Of a stretch of DNA of 64,000 nt, positions 44,301 to 59,300 are shown in pieces. Position numbers and translations under genes: made by a program. Every line of letters starts with the position of its first letter. The first letter of the stretch is position 1. The DNA comes from Echinometra lucunter. Taxonomy: Eukaryota > Echinodermata > Echinoidea > Camarodonta > Echinometridae. The notes beneath the pieces were generated by a model. The model made no database searches. It saw only the letters and a list, made by a program, of their open reading frames with translations, and was not told where the DNA came from. Location: assembly GCA_029962745.1 (NCBI GenBank), contig CM057154.1, positions 20,588,857 to 20,652,856 of the forward strand. Direction: 5' to 3'.

Positions 44301-47300
44301 CATGAAATGCTGAAAAAGGTACGTTTTGAATCATGATTCTGCAGAACCACGGTTGCTAACAATCGATTGAATGCAACGGAGATCTCAATCATGATTCTAT
44401 TGTTGCTTTCACACCAAGATGGAAAGAGAAGAAGATAGAATGAAAAACAAAGAATAGCATAAGAAAGATATAGAGACGAATAAATGATGTGGATAAAGTT
44501 GACCTACCTGGGTCAAACTGCGCAGTACGATGCACAGTACAATGCGCAGTACGATGCGCAGTGAATGGGCTTGAACTGAGCAAGAATCAGCGTTGATGAA
44601 AAATCGCTTGAACGCTCTCTCGCAGTAGCCATGTTTTGTAACAGCGTTTTGATTTGTGATTCATGTTTGTGATTCTAGCTTCAAAAAATCGCTTGAACGC
44701 ACCCTTAAACAGATGCATGGAAATACTGAAATCAAATCATGCTCAGTGGGTTAATGGAATTAGAATCATTTGACCTTGCACTGTGTGCATGAATCTCTGA
44801 TGAACTCTGTCAAAGTGGACCTGAAGGATATAAAAAGTTTGATGACCTTGCCCAGCAAAGATAACAGCTGGTGTGATCAGGAAGGATCTGTGTAGGCTAA
44901 AAACTGTAGAATTACCCATTGTCCTTTGACTGGACACTTCGAGTCCACCACAATTTGCTGTGACTTCCAAATAGTGAGCTCTCCACTAGGCTGAACCTGT
45001 GGATGCATTTTGGCTTTTTGTTCAAATATTTGGATAGTTATTATGCACTTGTGAAATGATTTCTTGGCACTTTTATTAATTTTTTTCTCTTCTTTGTGAC
45101 TGGTGAGTTTTTGTTTTATTTAACAAATTTTACTTTCATACAAGTACAATATATAGGAATTATTGCTACAAGGTTTGTATTGTAAAAATTGCTACACTGA
45201 AATTTTTCATGTGATATATTATCAGAATAAGTTATCAAATTTTTCAAATTATTTCACCTTGTTTAATTGATAAAAGATGCTCTTGACATCCTTAAAATTG
45301 GTAGAGGTGTTTCCAAGTTGTCATTAAGTGCTATCACAGTGTAAGCAAAAAAAAAAACCAAAACAAGCAAACACCCAAAAACACAACAACAAAAAATAAC
45401 CAAACTTTAAAAACGATTGAAGAATATATACATGTATGTCATACAATGTATTAGTGCATAGTTTTTATGAGAAAATATGTTAACTCAGTCTCATTGTCTA
45501 CTAAATTATTTTTTCCTATATGCTTAATACTAGATCTATATGGTTCCAGTAGCCATTGATTTGAATGTGTTATGAAAATGGTTCATGTTTTGCACGATCA
45601 GTGTTATGAATCTTAGGTATGCATAGCTTCATGATTTCAGTACAGTATGTAATGAAGCATAAAGACAAATAATAAGATGCTGGCTGAGGCTAACAAACTT
45701 TTACTTTAACGCTCTTCATGTGCTGCTGTACCATTTTCACATTCATTGCCAAATGGGTATTTAAGTCAGGACTTAGTCCAGGTCGTAAGTTACTTGTACC
45801 GACTTGATCCGCATTTTCCATTTATAATTGGCAAAATTTTCTTTAAAAAAGTAAAAGAATATGCTGTCTGTATCATTCAAATGTCATTCATACATGTAGG
45901 ATGGTTTTGAATTTGCATACATTAGAAACAAAAACAAAAAGCTAATCAACCACATTTTTGGCTTACTCTTCAATTTTATGTGACAGGTGAGTTAATTAGG
46001 GTTAAAACATGTAATGTGAAATGAATGTACATGTACGTGTATCTGTATTAGTCATCATCAATATCATGAGACTTAGGGAATTTGTTTTCTGGCATTCATT
46101 CAATGAAATGTATGGTTATCAATAGGAAATTGAAATCACCTCAACAAAAGGCAGTATGGCAGGAAAAGTGGGAGGACAGACTTGCCTTATCCTCTAATTC
46201 CTATTATTATGCATTGCATGATTAACCATTAAAGGCATTGGCTAACATTGTTATGATTTTAAAAAAATCTCATTTTGTTACTTGAAAATGGGATGAAGAT
46301 AGGGGTTATAGTGTAAAAATACCAGTCTGAAAGTTTCAGAGTATAATATCCACAGGAAGTATTATTAAATAATAGAAATGTGAACCAATGTTTGAAAAAT
46401 ATACAAGGGTCAGTTGCACAGACCAGATATAAGGAGTGCGCATGCGCGGATGGCTCAACGGACCGCACTGTGAGTATTGGCGTATCACGCGGCGGAAGGC
46501 ACATAACGGTATGTTTTAATTCGTGCAAACGGTCCTCTTAGGTCACTGTCTCTCGAGACGAAAGCTAATTAAATCGCGGTTTGCGTCTAACTTACAGTTT
46601 TTTATTCTAAATTATGGTTGGTTTCAGGGTTTTTGAGTACAAATACAAGTACTCATACACATGTTTCATCTCAGTTTGAAATTTTTTTAAATCAGCTGCT
46701 CACAAAGTTAGCCAATGCCTTTAAGCTCATGTGGAGTTATTGTAGCAAAAAGAAAACCGACAAACTGATTAAATATAATCTCACATTGTCAGCCTTACAT
46801 CAAAAGATGTACATGTAATCATGTTATAATTACATCCCTGATTTCTGGTGAATTTCAGTGTAAATTTTTAAAATGAACACAATGTCACATAATTGTGCCT
46901 AATGCTTGGGCTCCTGCGTCCTGATTGCACCCTGCACAGTGATCACATCGCCTTGTACACATGTGTAATGTACTTGTCACGTAAACAGAACTCTCCTGGT
47001 TTTTAAAGGCAAAGCCCACCCAAGAAGTTTCACTGTTTCAATATTAAAAAGGAGATAAATTTGAACAGCATTTTAAAAAAGAAATGAGCAAAATCGGTCA
47101 AAGAATAAGAAAATTACACTCATTTACATTTTTTAATAAATTACCCTCGGCTCTGCAAATTGGCAACACTGATGACATCATATGCGAGCAGCTCTCCATT
47201 CACTTTGTACATGAAATTTCATATTTTCTCAATTTTCTTGGAAGTTACACATTTTCTCACCCCATAGTCAAAGTATGTTATGTAAAAAGCAATTCTTCTG

Positions 47301-50300
47301 AACATACATTGACTATGGGGGTAGAAAATGTGTATGTAACTTCCAAGAAAATTGAGAAAATGTGAAATTACATGTACAAAGTGAATGGAGAGCTGCTCGC
47401 ATATGATGTCATCAGTGTTGCCAATTTGCAGAGCCAAGAGTAATTTACTAGAAAATGTAAATGAGTCTAATTTTCTTATTCTTTGACCGATTTTGCTCAT
47501 TTCTTTTTTAAAATTCTGTTCAAATTTAACTCCTTTATCGAAACAGTGAAACTTCTAGGGGGGACTTTGCCTTTAAGCGTGTACAGGCCTGTGTGACTTT
47601 ACGTCCTGACCCTGAGATCAAAAGTATTTTTCGTTTGTTTGATATTCAACTTGAGAATGATAGAGCTTCACAGCATCTTTGTCTTGCTTTTATCTTGCTG
47701 CTAAGCAGCTAAAAGCAAAGAAATCTGACAGAAGGTGTTTGAGGGCCTAGCAAAACTGCACTAACCTTTAAGAGACTAGTTTTGTAGTGCTTGCCATCAG
47801 AGGGCTGAATGATTCAGGAAATTCACCACTCTCAGCAGGACCTTGCCTTATACTGCTGTGCTACTGTCATCATGAAATGATAATACATGTAGATTGGTTC
47901 ATTAACTTCATGCTCATAGCATTAGCTTTTCAGATTTAGAGCAAGAGATCAAGGGTTCACACTTCAAATTCTGGCCCATTGCTTGTGCCCTAGAGAGGAC
48001 AATTATTTTGAGATATGTTTGATTTTCAGGAGGTTCTCAGTCTGTGTTACTCAGGTTTAGAAAACCACCTGGATTGTTATTTTTATTTGATTTTGCTTTT
48101 GTTTTTGTTTTTCTTGTTAAGTGAAAATGGGTAGTTGGTACATGTAATCATGGTCATACCATTCTATTTCTTCTAATGATCATCTGTTTTAATCTTTAAA
48201 AGCATGTAATAATTTCCCAAAGCTATATTAGGACCACCTTAGGATATATTAAGCGTGGTGAGTGTGGAAAATCAAATATCTGTTTCATCCATATTCACTT
48301 TTGCAAATATGCGAAATTTAAAAATGCTTAAAGATCCTTTCTGTGTAGGGGAATTGACGAGGTACATGTATTAGGGTTGATAGCTTGAAAACCAGTGTTA
48401 ATCAATACAGGTATTACGGTCTTCATTGTAGGCAATGTGTATATTTACAGTTACTAGTACACCTGTATGTCGCAAGATGATTGGTTGAATGAGAACAACG
48501 TACTGAACATAGGTTATTTTTTAAAATTATACTCGCAAGATGATTGGTTGAATGAGAACAATGTATTGAACGTAGGTTATTTTTAAAAATTATACTCCAG
48601 TTGTGTACGCCAATCTGTTGTGTTCTGTTGAAATTAATGGCATTGTTGATTTCAATACAGCATACTGAATATACACGATCTGCTCCCAAGTGATAATTGA
48701 AAAATGCATATCAGGACTTGAAAATGTTGTCTTCTGCAGTCAGTTACCGCCGGTACTGACAGTTATAGGCCTAGATGAGCAGAACAATCTGCTGCAGACA
48801 TGCTCCTTCAGGTCTGGAGATTTATGTTACATGTATGCCACATTTTACATGATCAGCTTGACACATTGCTTAAAGTTGTGCTTGACCTCTGCCCTACATT
48901 TCTGACCCCTTTCTGTTAAGAGGTCAAAGTCATCATTATGTTTACGTTGTATATCACCCACAGTTTCTCCTTACTTGGTTTGCTGGTTTATGCTGTTTGT
49001 TGCCAGAGCTTTAGAACCAGGCAACCACATCCCATTTTGGATACCACTATGCCTTCAGTCTAGCCCGCTAGACTACATGTTCATTAGATTGGAAATCTGC
49101 CGTACACAAGGGTACCAACGATTATTTTCACTCAGTCTGTCCATGTCTTCATCAAACAAACAATGCCTATCCTGTGACCCTTTCTTACTTTATCGCTTTG
49201 GGCATCAATCAAGGCTCAAATGCACTTTGATATTGATTGAGATAATGTTTTCTGCGAAGGCTAGTGGAAGTTGGAAGTATATGTAAGAGTGGCTATACAT
49301 TCATTTTGCATATACTGCTCTTGAGACAAATCATAAGTAATTACATGTACATACATTTAGGCTTATTCTTTTTCTGTTATCTTTTCGAAGCATACTGTAC
49401 ATATACATTATATGTAGGAGATCTCAACCTTAAGAACTACCCAGTGCACATGGGACCTTGCATGTAAATTTGAACTCTGGATCTTCCCTCCCCAGTTTTT
49501 AAACAGGGGCATCCAAGCACACAAACATTACACACTACACAAACATTTTGAACCACCGACAGTCCTCGTTGAAAAAAAAAAGTATGGAGCCCTACAGTGT
49601 GGATTCCGCTTTTAAATATTTGCATAGGCTTTGTGTCTGCAGAGTATTGATATGTTTATTGATGATGAAATAAACATGGAAATGGTTTGGAAATTTTTAT
49701 CTGAGTAGGAGGAAGAGTATATTCCTTTTCGTAGTAATTTCACACATCTCCCCTCTCTTTCTTACATGTACATGTATGGCAATGTCATAGGACTACAGTC
49801 TAGGTCTTTTCTAGCTTTAGTTTTAAAGGTGGACCTAATGATCCCCTTGGAGAATTACAGATTGCAAAGGTTAATGAGTTGTCTGCATGTACCTGTTTAG
49901 GGCATAAAAAGAATTACAGTGTAATGAGATAAGAACAGCTAGGAGCTGTGCAGTATAGTGAAAAGCAAGGGACAGACACTCAGACAGGATTAGCTGATAA
50001 AAGTCAGAAGGGCATTCTATGCAAAGTAATGGCAGCTATGCCCTTCTCACTCTCACTACACGAGATGTTTTGAGGTTAATGTTGTACTAGTATGTACTAG
50101 TAATGAGATGAGACAGGATTTACAAAATGTCTGTGCTTGGAGCCAGAAAGGCCTTAACTAACTCTTGTAATAGTGGTGATGCCATCCTTGTTCTAACCAC
50201 ATGACTCATGTACATGTACATGTATTATTGAGGTTAATTTTGTACAAGTAATGGGTGAGACAGGATTTACAAAGTGTCACTGCTAAGAGCCAGAAGGGCA

Positions 50301-53300
50301 TTAACTCTGTGAAAAGTGACAGCAGTAATGCCCTTCTCAGCAGATGAGGTAATATGTAAGGTTACTATTATCCTGTACAATGTGCATGTAAGTAATAAGG
50401 AGCTTGAGGTTGGTTTTGCAAAATGTCCTTGCTTAGAGCCAGAAGGGTGTAAAATTCATGTAGACCTGTGTGAGTTATGCCTTTTTGGTAATAAACAGAC
50501 AATACCTTCAGGTAGACATCTCATTCTCAAGAGCAGAGTCAAGCTTCAGTGTCAAGTTGTATGAAGTGTATAGGCAGGGCAGAAAAACATACGCGTTAAC
50601 TCCCTTCTTGCTCTGAGGAGACGAGATGCTGTCTTGTTTGACGTCATCCAAGCTGAGACCAGCTTTACATAATGTCGTTAAAGCCGATGAAGAGAAAGGG
50701 TTCATCCTCCGGTGAATGAGATCGTCAGGGAGGGTACATTTACATGTACATGCAAGACAGGGAGTGTGAGAATTTCCTAAGAAAGTTGAATACATTATAG
50801 CTTTTTATTAAACAGCATTTTTAAAATTGGAAAGAGAACATAAGCATATTTAGGCTTTATGGAAGAGATTTTAGAAGAAAGAATGCTACTGGACACCTTA
50901 ATGTTAGATTGGCAGAACAATCAAGAATCAGCATACATGTAAGAATCAAAAGCCACTTAGGAAAATTCTTAGTAAGAAATAAGAATTAGAACAAAACTAA
51001 ATCACAATGAAAGGAGATTGAGGTATTAATGTTGAATTCATCTAGTCAGGACCATGGATAGGAAATGGACTAGTGATGCAGTCACTGCCAACTTTTGTTG
51101 CATTTGTAGATTTTGCAAATCTTTCCTGCTTCGGGGATTTTGTATGTTATTCCTGTGTTGATTATTCAGCCATTCTTTAACGAAAGGAGATGCAGCAAAT
51201 CTATTTCTTGTCTCATGTAATTTGGAAAGAAATACTGAGTTTTTGATCACCTTTGAAACTACAACTGTATACCTTAAAATAATAGTACAAAATATATTCT
51301 TTCAAGTTCATATACACCTTATTAGAATCTTCCCTGGCAGTTTTATGCAGGAGTTCAAGTCCTCGCCACAAAGATACAGGTCTTTGGAAAGCACATGAAC
51401 TTTCATTTATGATGCGCTTATTAAAAAGGCTGGTATTGGTAATGGTTGGGGAAGAAAATGTTTATTTAATTGATGTCTGGTGTCATTGAAGGGTCATACC
51501 TGACAGAAAGGATGAAGAAAGTGAAGAAAATCAATGGGAGGAGAGAGAGAGAAAAAGATGAATGAAATCTGGAGGGAAAAGTAATGAAGGGTAGAGAGAT
51601 TGGCTACAATTTTGTTGCAAATTTTCAAAGTGAAAAATATTACTCTGACATTTCATTTTAAAATCTTATTAATCTGACTACCTTGAATTTTCTTCAGAAT
51701 CATTGTTTTACAGTGAATGAAGTCTCCAGGTACAATGTATCACAGGAGAATCAGAGTGGAGTAGTACATGTACAGTGTACAATGTATTCAATTTTGCTTG
51801 AGAGCAATCAGCATAGTGCCCCTCCCCCTTGATGAGCCGATGACTTACATAATTTACAAGATTATGCTAAGGTAGGCCAAGGCACTATTCAATCTCACAG
51901 GAGCTGTATGGTCTGCCTTACGATGCAGTAGATCAGAGATAATTGGAGGTCATTATTGGAGGGAGGTAGTTGACGTGAATGGCAAAGGTGATTGTAGCTA
52001 AATCTATGATATTATGGTATGTGTTATTTATGACATATTGCCTGTTTAGAGCCACAAGGATGTACCCTTACATAGAGTAATAATGCCCTTCTTCCTCTCA
52101 TTCACTGTATGAAGTATCCCTTCTTTGCTGAGGCTTGGTCTGTTCTCCTTTGCAAAGTCAGTTTGGAAATACACCATCCCATCATCTGCATTTCAATTGA
52201 ATGCGCATTTAAGGTAATCCTTCTCCCAGACAGATATGAATAATATTCATGTTTTGAAGGCAGCTTCATCTGGGAACTATTTTAAAGATAAATATGCTTG
52301 AAGTTAAATTTGTCTTGCTTGAGAATTTGAATTGTATTGGCTTAGTTTGTCTGTGAAATGTCTGTTTTTGAGAAGAGGGAAGGAGGAATTCAGACTATAG
52401 GAGGCGTGAATTTAGATGAGATGGGATGCTGTCGGAGGAACAGATACACCTAGTGAAGACTAGGGAGGGGTGGTTTACATGTAGTTGAGAGACAGCTTCA
52501 GAAGAAAGACGGGTATGTGGGGGGGGGGGGATGGAGGGATTAGGGCTCACATAATGTTGTAACCCGCAAGTGAAAACCCGAACCGTACCGTCCCGTATAA
52601 TCCAATAATTTGCAAGCGGGACCCGCTGACCCGTCGGGTTTTAACCCGCAAGTCAATTTATCTTTGAAAAATGAAAATTATTTTTGCAATCCCCACACTA
52701 TACAGGCTCAAATCAGGAAAATATATGCCAACTACTAACCTAGCCTAGAGTGAACTGAATTTACTTACAATTTGCAAATTCGCCTTTTATTCCGGAGAGA
52801 ATGTTTTTTTGGGGTGACTTTGTACCACGAAATGGGTCCGCTGTGATCTCGAAATTGAAAGCATTACGCCCATCTAAACAAGATCCCGTCTCACGTAAGA
52901 AATGCTCATTTCGATATCACAAGTAAATCCGTGCGCACACGATAATACGACGTATGTACCGTAAGTTTTAATTTCGCGCGCGCACTTTGGCCGCATCGAT
53001 AGCTGCTATCGATATCTATTTTTATTTGTTGTTAGATTCCGGTCATCCCAGCTCGCTAATTTCTGATCTATTCTATCTCTTGTGTTTTTGCCGTGCACCT
53101 TTTCTGCCATATTTTACTTATTGTTTGGGAAGGTTTGTAATTTATTTTATATTCATTTTTAATGTTTTTATTATGTGTCGTTACTTCTCCCTTTTTTCGT
53201 ATGACGGTCTGCGGGTTTGAGAATGAACTCGGCCCGGCCCGCAGCCCGTGATCGGGGGCATACCGGCAGGTTAACCCGTACCGCAACGGGTGCGGGTTAC

Positions 53301-56300
53301 AACATTAGGCTCACATTCACCTAAGGGAGGGGGGGGGGATACAATGTAGATGAACAGAGAGTATACCTGTAGATATACACAAAACAGATGATAAGGACTT
53401 ACCGGTAGGTTGACAGTAGTGCTCACTGGGCATGCTCACTGGGCATGAAATTGTGAATGTATAAATGATGAAGCTTTCAATTCATATGAATAGGAAGAAT
53501 ACTAAATTCAGATTAGTTTAAGTTGTTTAGTTGTTTGAGACAAGAGAGGGGCATTGCTAAACCATCCATAATGTGGGGTTGTCAGACAGAGTATGTCAAC
53601 AAGGACGTAATAAAATAATTTTCAGGCCAAACTTCCAAATTTGCAGACAAATCGATCATATTTTTAACCAGAAAAGCACCCAAGTATACAAGCATTGCAA
53701 AATTTTGAACCAGTGAAAACTCCTCCTCCCCCAAGGGAGGGGGGGGGGGTGTTATCTCCCATTTTGTATTGCTCCTAAATAAAATAAAAATAAAACCTTT
53801 ATTTTTTTCTAGTGGGAGCAGAATAATCAGCGATGCAGATTAAGAAAGGGTTTGAGAGAAAGCAAACAATAGTTGAAGAAAGTTTTGAATCATTGAAAGT
53901 ACTTCAGGGAGTTTCCTAATAAAGTTTGTTTATGGGACAGTTACCCTGAAACCAACATTTTTTTTTTCCTTTTGCTCAATAATCAATAGTGGATAAATGT
54001 CATGATAATGTAACATTACAGTATTTTCTCCTAGGTCCACTGAACTGAATAATGTAATCAAGAAATTAACCAGCCCCTAATAGAGGCTCTGCATTCCTAA
54101 CTTCGGGCAGACCTTGGAGTGCCTGGGTCGTCCAACCTTTGCTCTTGTTGTTGCGGTCGGAAGACATCTACATGTATAGAACACAACTATGCAGACTGTT
54201 TTCTCGGTAGATGCTGTTGTGCTCCCATCAAACATGCGGTACTGACATATAGCTTGTCTGTATTGGAGGTCTGCACTGCTTGTTACATTGCACATGTAAG
54301 CCCTGTTTCATATTGCTCCTTGCTTTGTATTGCTTTGTATTGTTTGTATTGATGTCCTAGCCTGCCACATTACTTGGAGTACGCTTTCCAGGTAGACCTG
54401 CATATTATGCATGTGACAATTGTTGACAACAGCTGCCCAAGGCCTTTTGGAGTATTTGGACCTTAGCAGGCTGGTTTGGAATTTCTTCAACTGATGAAGA
54501 TGTGTTCAAGACACGAGCGAGTTTCTTGTGAATTTGAGGAAGTCAGCTGCTGGATTCAAAAGCTTTGGTAGTCCCTACCAGAGCTATATGTACATGGATA
54601 CCATGATATGTACTGGTACCACCACTGAGGATAAGCCGTGTACCTGTATGTATGAGTCTACCAATCCACCTCCCCATTCAGATGAGGAAAACTATACGAC
54701 GTTTCGTACGGAAATTGTACTGCAGTACAATAGGTAATAAACATTCTTAGTTGAACGTCTTTAAAATAGTACCACATACATGTATAACAGAATAATGTTT
54801 AATGGAACAGTTTTCAAATAAATATAAAATAAGACAGATGTAATATGGGCATTGTTTTAAGTGAGAAAAAGCCGATAACTCTGTCACTTAAACCAGTGTT
54901 AACTCTTTAAGTGAGTGTCATTTAGGGTGAGAAAAGAGAAAGATTGTAAACAACTGCAATTCTCAAGTTCTTTCCCAACAGGCTTTTGAAAATACATTTC
55001 GTCATACAACATGTGGCTTGTGGACATGCTCCCATTTGCTACATGTTATCCAAATTTTAATTCATCTAAATTTTCTGTTGCCTATAAGAGCTGTTTGCAC
55101 CTTCTTTTGTTTCACATTTCTTGGTTTGCTCTGGCTTGGCATTAAGTCAGGGTTTGGGTACCTGTAAAGAAACCAACAGGAAGTTTGCCTAGGAAGTTAT
55201 GAATTGATTTACGACTTCCCTCAGACTTAAAGGCACATTGAAAGAGCTGACACCAAGGTGCACTTATATTCATTAAACTATGGTAACTTCATTCCGTTAT
55301 GGCTTTGTTTACAATTTCTGTATACCTTAGGCTGGGTTATATGTAGTGGATTAATTTCGTCTCCATGCATTAATGCTTTTTGCCAAAGAGGCATGGTAAA
55401 AAGATATAAATCATGAAGCCAGGGCAGTGACTGTATGTTTACTTTAAAATTCATGTGAACCTATTCACATGACTGCACTGCCTTGAACCTAACCATTTAA
55501 TGTCAAGTTTGAAGGGAGTGGTACAGCTCCAGTCAGGGTTAATCGCATTGGCATCCAGTCCATCTATACATGTATGTGGAGTGGTACTGGGAAGAGTGAA
55601 AGAACTTTCAGTGCATGGCACGCAACATCCATGTGCACCATCATCAGTATGGACTTCATCATTAATATGTAGGAGGATCTTCTTCATAGAAATGGACAGT
55701 GCATTGTATGGCTTCACAAGGAGGTTGTAGCTTTCCAGTGAAGTAGGAAGAGGCATGTTTTACCACTTCATGAATGGCAATGTTCTAAAGAACATACATG
55801 TATGATTTTATCGTTTGGAGAAAGTGTCCTTGTTTGGTAAAAGAAAACGTATAAACAGGAAGCAGTGTCTGACATTTCTGCCGAGTTTGAGTCAGAATAC
55901 AACCAGCTTGGAGTCAGTAGAATGGGCAGCTACATTGTAACATTGCATCGTTTGAGCATACACTGTACATTACATTACAAGGATTTGTGCCACTGTGTTA
56001 ATTGTTGGAAGATAGCTGTGAAAAATAGATAAATTCTGGATTCATTGCTTGATGTACATATGAACCAGGTAGCGAAAAATCAAGTGCACATAGTGTACAA
56101 AGGTATAAGAGTGCTCTCAATCAATTTGTTGATGGAACAGTGCACATAACTTTCTTGAGCAAATATTGATGAACTTGTACACCACAATCAGCAGATCTGG
56201 AAAGTGCAAGTTGCCATTACAGTAGATCACTCTCAAATACAGCTTTTCTTCCTGTCTGCTTCATTGTGTGGTGATCATCAAGGAAAGCTAGCTGCCTTGT

Positions 56301-59300
56301 GGAATATATTTCTAATCTGTCAAAGCTCACTCTGGACCCTACCAAGGAGATCTCTTTGGAATGTGGCGTTGCATCGTCATCGCCGCGGCTCATTGGTGTA
56401 GTCAGCTGCTTTGCTAATCATGTAATGAACTTGACTTGCTCTCTCAACCACACTATGCCATGCCACCACAAGTGCTTGTTTACTGTGAAAGGGATTAACT
56501 AATCTTGTTAACTGCCGGCAATGTTTGGGTACATGCACGCAACTGACTACTCACTGCTTACGAGGATCCCCTTTTCGGCGGCCCGATCAGTGCTCACATG
56601 GGAAACTTGATGATGTGCGCCTCATGTAGCACCATGGCTAGAGACAGATTATGGGCAGGTAACGTGACGTAAGTCGGCATCCTCTGGGACTAACCTGGCA
56701 AAAAGTTCTGACAGATGGAGGCTTCAAAAATATTGGTAGTAAATATAATATGGCCTTCCAGTTTGCATTCAAATTGATTTTCCATCAACCTGTATTTCAT
56801 AGATATAATTTTTTTTTGCAGGAAAGTCTCTGAGTTAGTTTTTATTGTACATAAAGGAAACATGGGAAATAATTGTAGCTGCTGTTCTCTACAATGTAGA
56901 TCTACATGTTATTGTAGATACACAACCTTTGACCAATGCTGAAAATGTACAGGTTCTCTAGATAATATTTATCCTCAAAACTGCATTGTACTGCTTTCAA
57001 GCTTCTTTTTTCGTTGTTGCAAATTATCTCATTTCATTTTTCTTGGAATACTTTTGAGAGATATTTACAGCAAAGGGATCTTGTATGATGTAAATGTACC
57101 TTCCCCCCTCCCTTTACTCTTCAAAAAAAAAAAATTGTTCCTTCTTCTGCAGATGGAAAGCTTGAGAAAGAAGTTAGAGCAGTTGTTTTTTATTTTTTAC
57201 ATTCATTTCGAAGCAAATGATAAAACGAAGGTCAGAAGGAAGAAATTGTACCTGTGAATCTACATGTCTGGCATTTGCCAGTTACGAAAACTGTGGATAT
57301 GGATAGGACTGAATATTGATGTTCCTTCATGGGATCCTGTTTATTAGTATTCACTTGACAGTAATTGTTTTCAGACATAAAAGAGCTCATGTTTCAACCT
57401 GCGTAGGTTCATGGCTTGGTTACGTTACACAGGTCCATGGAGTTACATTGTAGCAATGATTTGCAGTATTGCATTCCACTGGACTCGTGCTGTTACACTA
57501 CAGTCTGTGCTCTGTTTCTTACCTGTGAGTGTGCTGCAAAGACTTTACCAATTTGACATGGCTGTAACTTGAAACCATTAACTTCTTAATTTATTTTTTG
57601 CAGGAAATCTGTTCAGTAGGCCTACTATAAGGTTTCAAATCTTGATTTCCATCATGATTTTCAAGTTCATGTTGCAAAAGATGAATAAGTTAAACTTGGC
57701 TTACTTTTGATGAGACTCGAAATGAAATGAGTACCATGTGATGCCTAAAGATAATAGGATCCATAGCTTTCCAGGAAAAAAAAAAACAACCCTCCCTTTA
57801 ATAGTAAGGCTTGCTGATAAACAGATATATTCCCAGTAATACTACCAGCATGTTTCATATATTGTTACGTGAAAAAGATTGATGAAGAAAAGGCAAGGGA
57901 GGGAGGGGATGGCGTGTGTGTGGGGGGGGGGGGGGAGGGGTAGAGGTTGCTGCTGTTTATGATTTTACCTTTGACTTTGCTGGCTGCATGCAAGTTGTGT
58001 ACAAGTCAGTGCTGGTACGAGTACACCATGCATGCATCCATGTACATGAAAATGTACTTTGGGCATGAACATGGGTCCGATACCTGCCACTCTTACGGAC
58101 ATAATGTAATATACTAGATTTAGCCAGCATGCACGGTGTGTATGAATGTTCATGTGTTATTTACGCCTTCATGAATACTCTCAGGTCTTCTTGATTGGCA
58201 CTCTTTGTGGGGGTGGTTGCGAAATTTGATTCAGGGTCGTGATTTTCATGCTTGAGTTTTCTATTCATACCCTTCTTTTTTATAAAATCTTACTCCTTTT
58301 AAAGAGATTTTGTCTACAGGCCTTATGAATTGATATTGACATGCCCTTGTACCCAGTTTGGCATTTCATTTTGTTGAGCCCAAAGGACATGAATTCTGAG
58401 TTCAGTAATTTAAGTTAATACTTCTCTGTCTCGTGATAGATGTTCGTAAGTATGATGCTTAAGGCTGGTTTCAGTGGGCACACAAACAATAAGCGAAGGA
58501 TGGGAATGTTGAAAAATGGCAGTGCCAACATTCGTATGCTTGTCACCAAACAGGTTGCCAAGCATGCGGGGGGGGGGGGGGGGGGGGGGGTGGGTTGGAA
58601 GCATCGTCAGTTGTTCATTTCTAGATTGGTGGGAGATTTTAAAAAGTTTTTAATTTCGTACAAACATTTCCAGCATGCTGCAAAAAATTTACGATGCTTC
58701 CAAACTCCCACGCGTGTTTGGCGAAGTTTTAAATCCGTAAATATGAATGTTGGGCATTGCCTTTTTTTTACATTTGCCTCCTTCGTGAATTGTTTGCATG
58801 CCTCATGACAACCAACCTTGAGATCTGGAGAATAATAATAATGATAATAATCTGTTCTTGTATAGCGCATATCACATAATTATCTAATGTCTCTATGCGC
58901 TTCCAAAGGACCTTGGTTATTATTACTCCGGCTTTAGCCCAGCAACCATTACATCGCACGAGCATTTCAAGGAATTAATTCCTGCTGGGTATCCATTTAC
59001 CTCACCTGGGTCGAGTGTGGCAAATGTAGATTGATGTCTTGCCAAAGGACATTAGTGCTGCGGCAGGGTTTCGAACCCTGTACCTTGTTCAAAGTCCGGA
59101 GACTTATCCACTGGACCACAACACCTCTACAGATTGAAGGAATAATATCATAGCAAAATATTCTCTAAAAAGGATGCTCTTCAAGTACAAATGCCTCAAA
59201 TTTGAAATACATTTGTAAGACAAGAAATGGTTGAAGTGTTTGGGCCAAACATTCCCGTCACATTTGTGTGTGGTCCCATGTGCTCATTTCTGTGTGCAGT

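Noticed and set aside
47084..47500. Similar peptides ([11 protein letters not shown]...) on both strands at 47 kb and 61 kb, as a possible gene family
   Set aside because: They are the inverted arms of a palindromic TTAA element, present in both orientations with different frames beyond the shared start.
54004..54060. [10 protein letters not shown] after a CTCCTAG acceptor, resembling an OSBP coiled-coil start
   Set aside because: A stop follows within a few codons and there is no donor; the match is too short.
57153..57257. [11 protein letters not shown] frame after CTTCTGCAG
   Set aside because: No donor at a suitable place and no known OSBP match beyond a generic coil.
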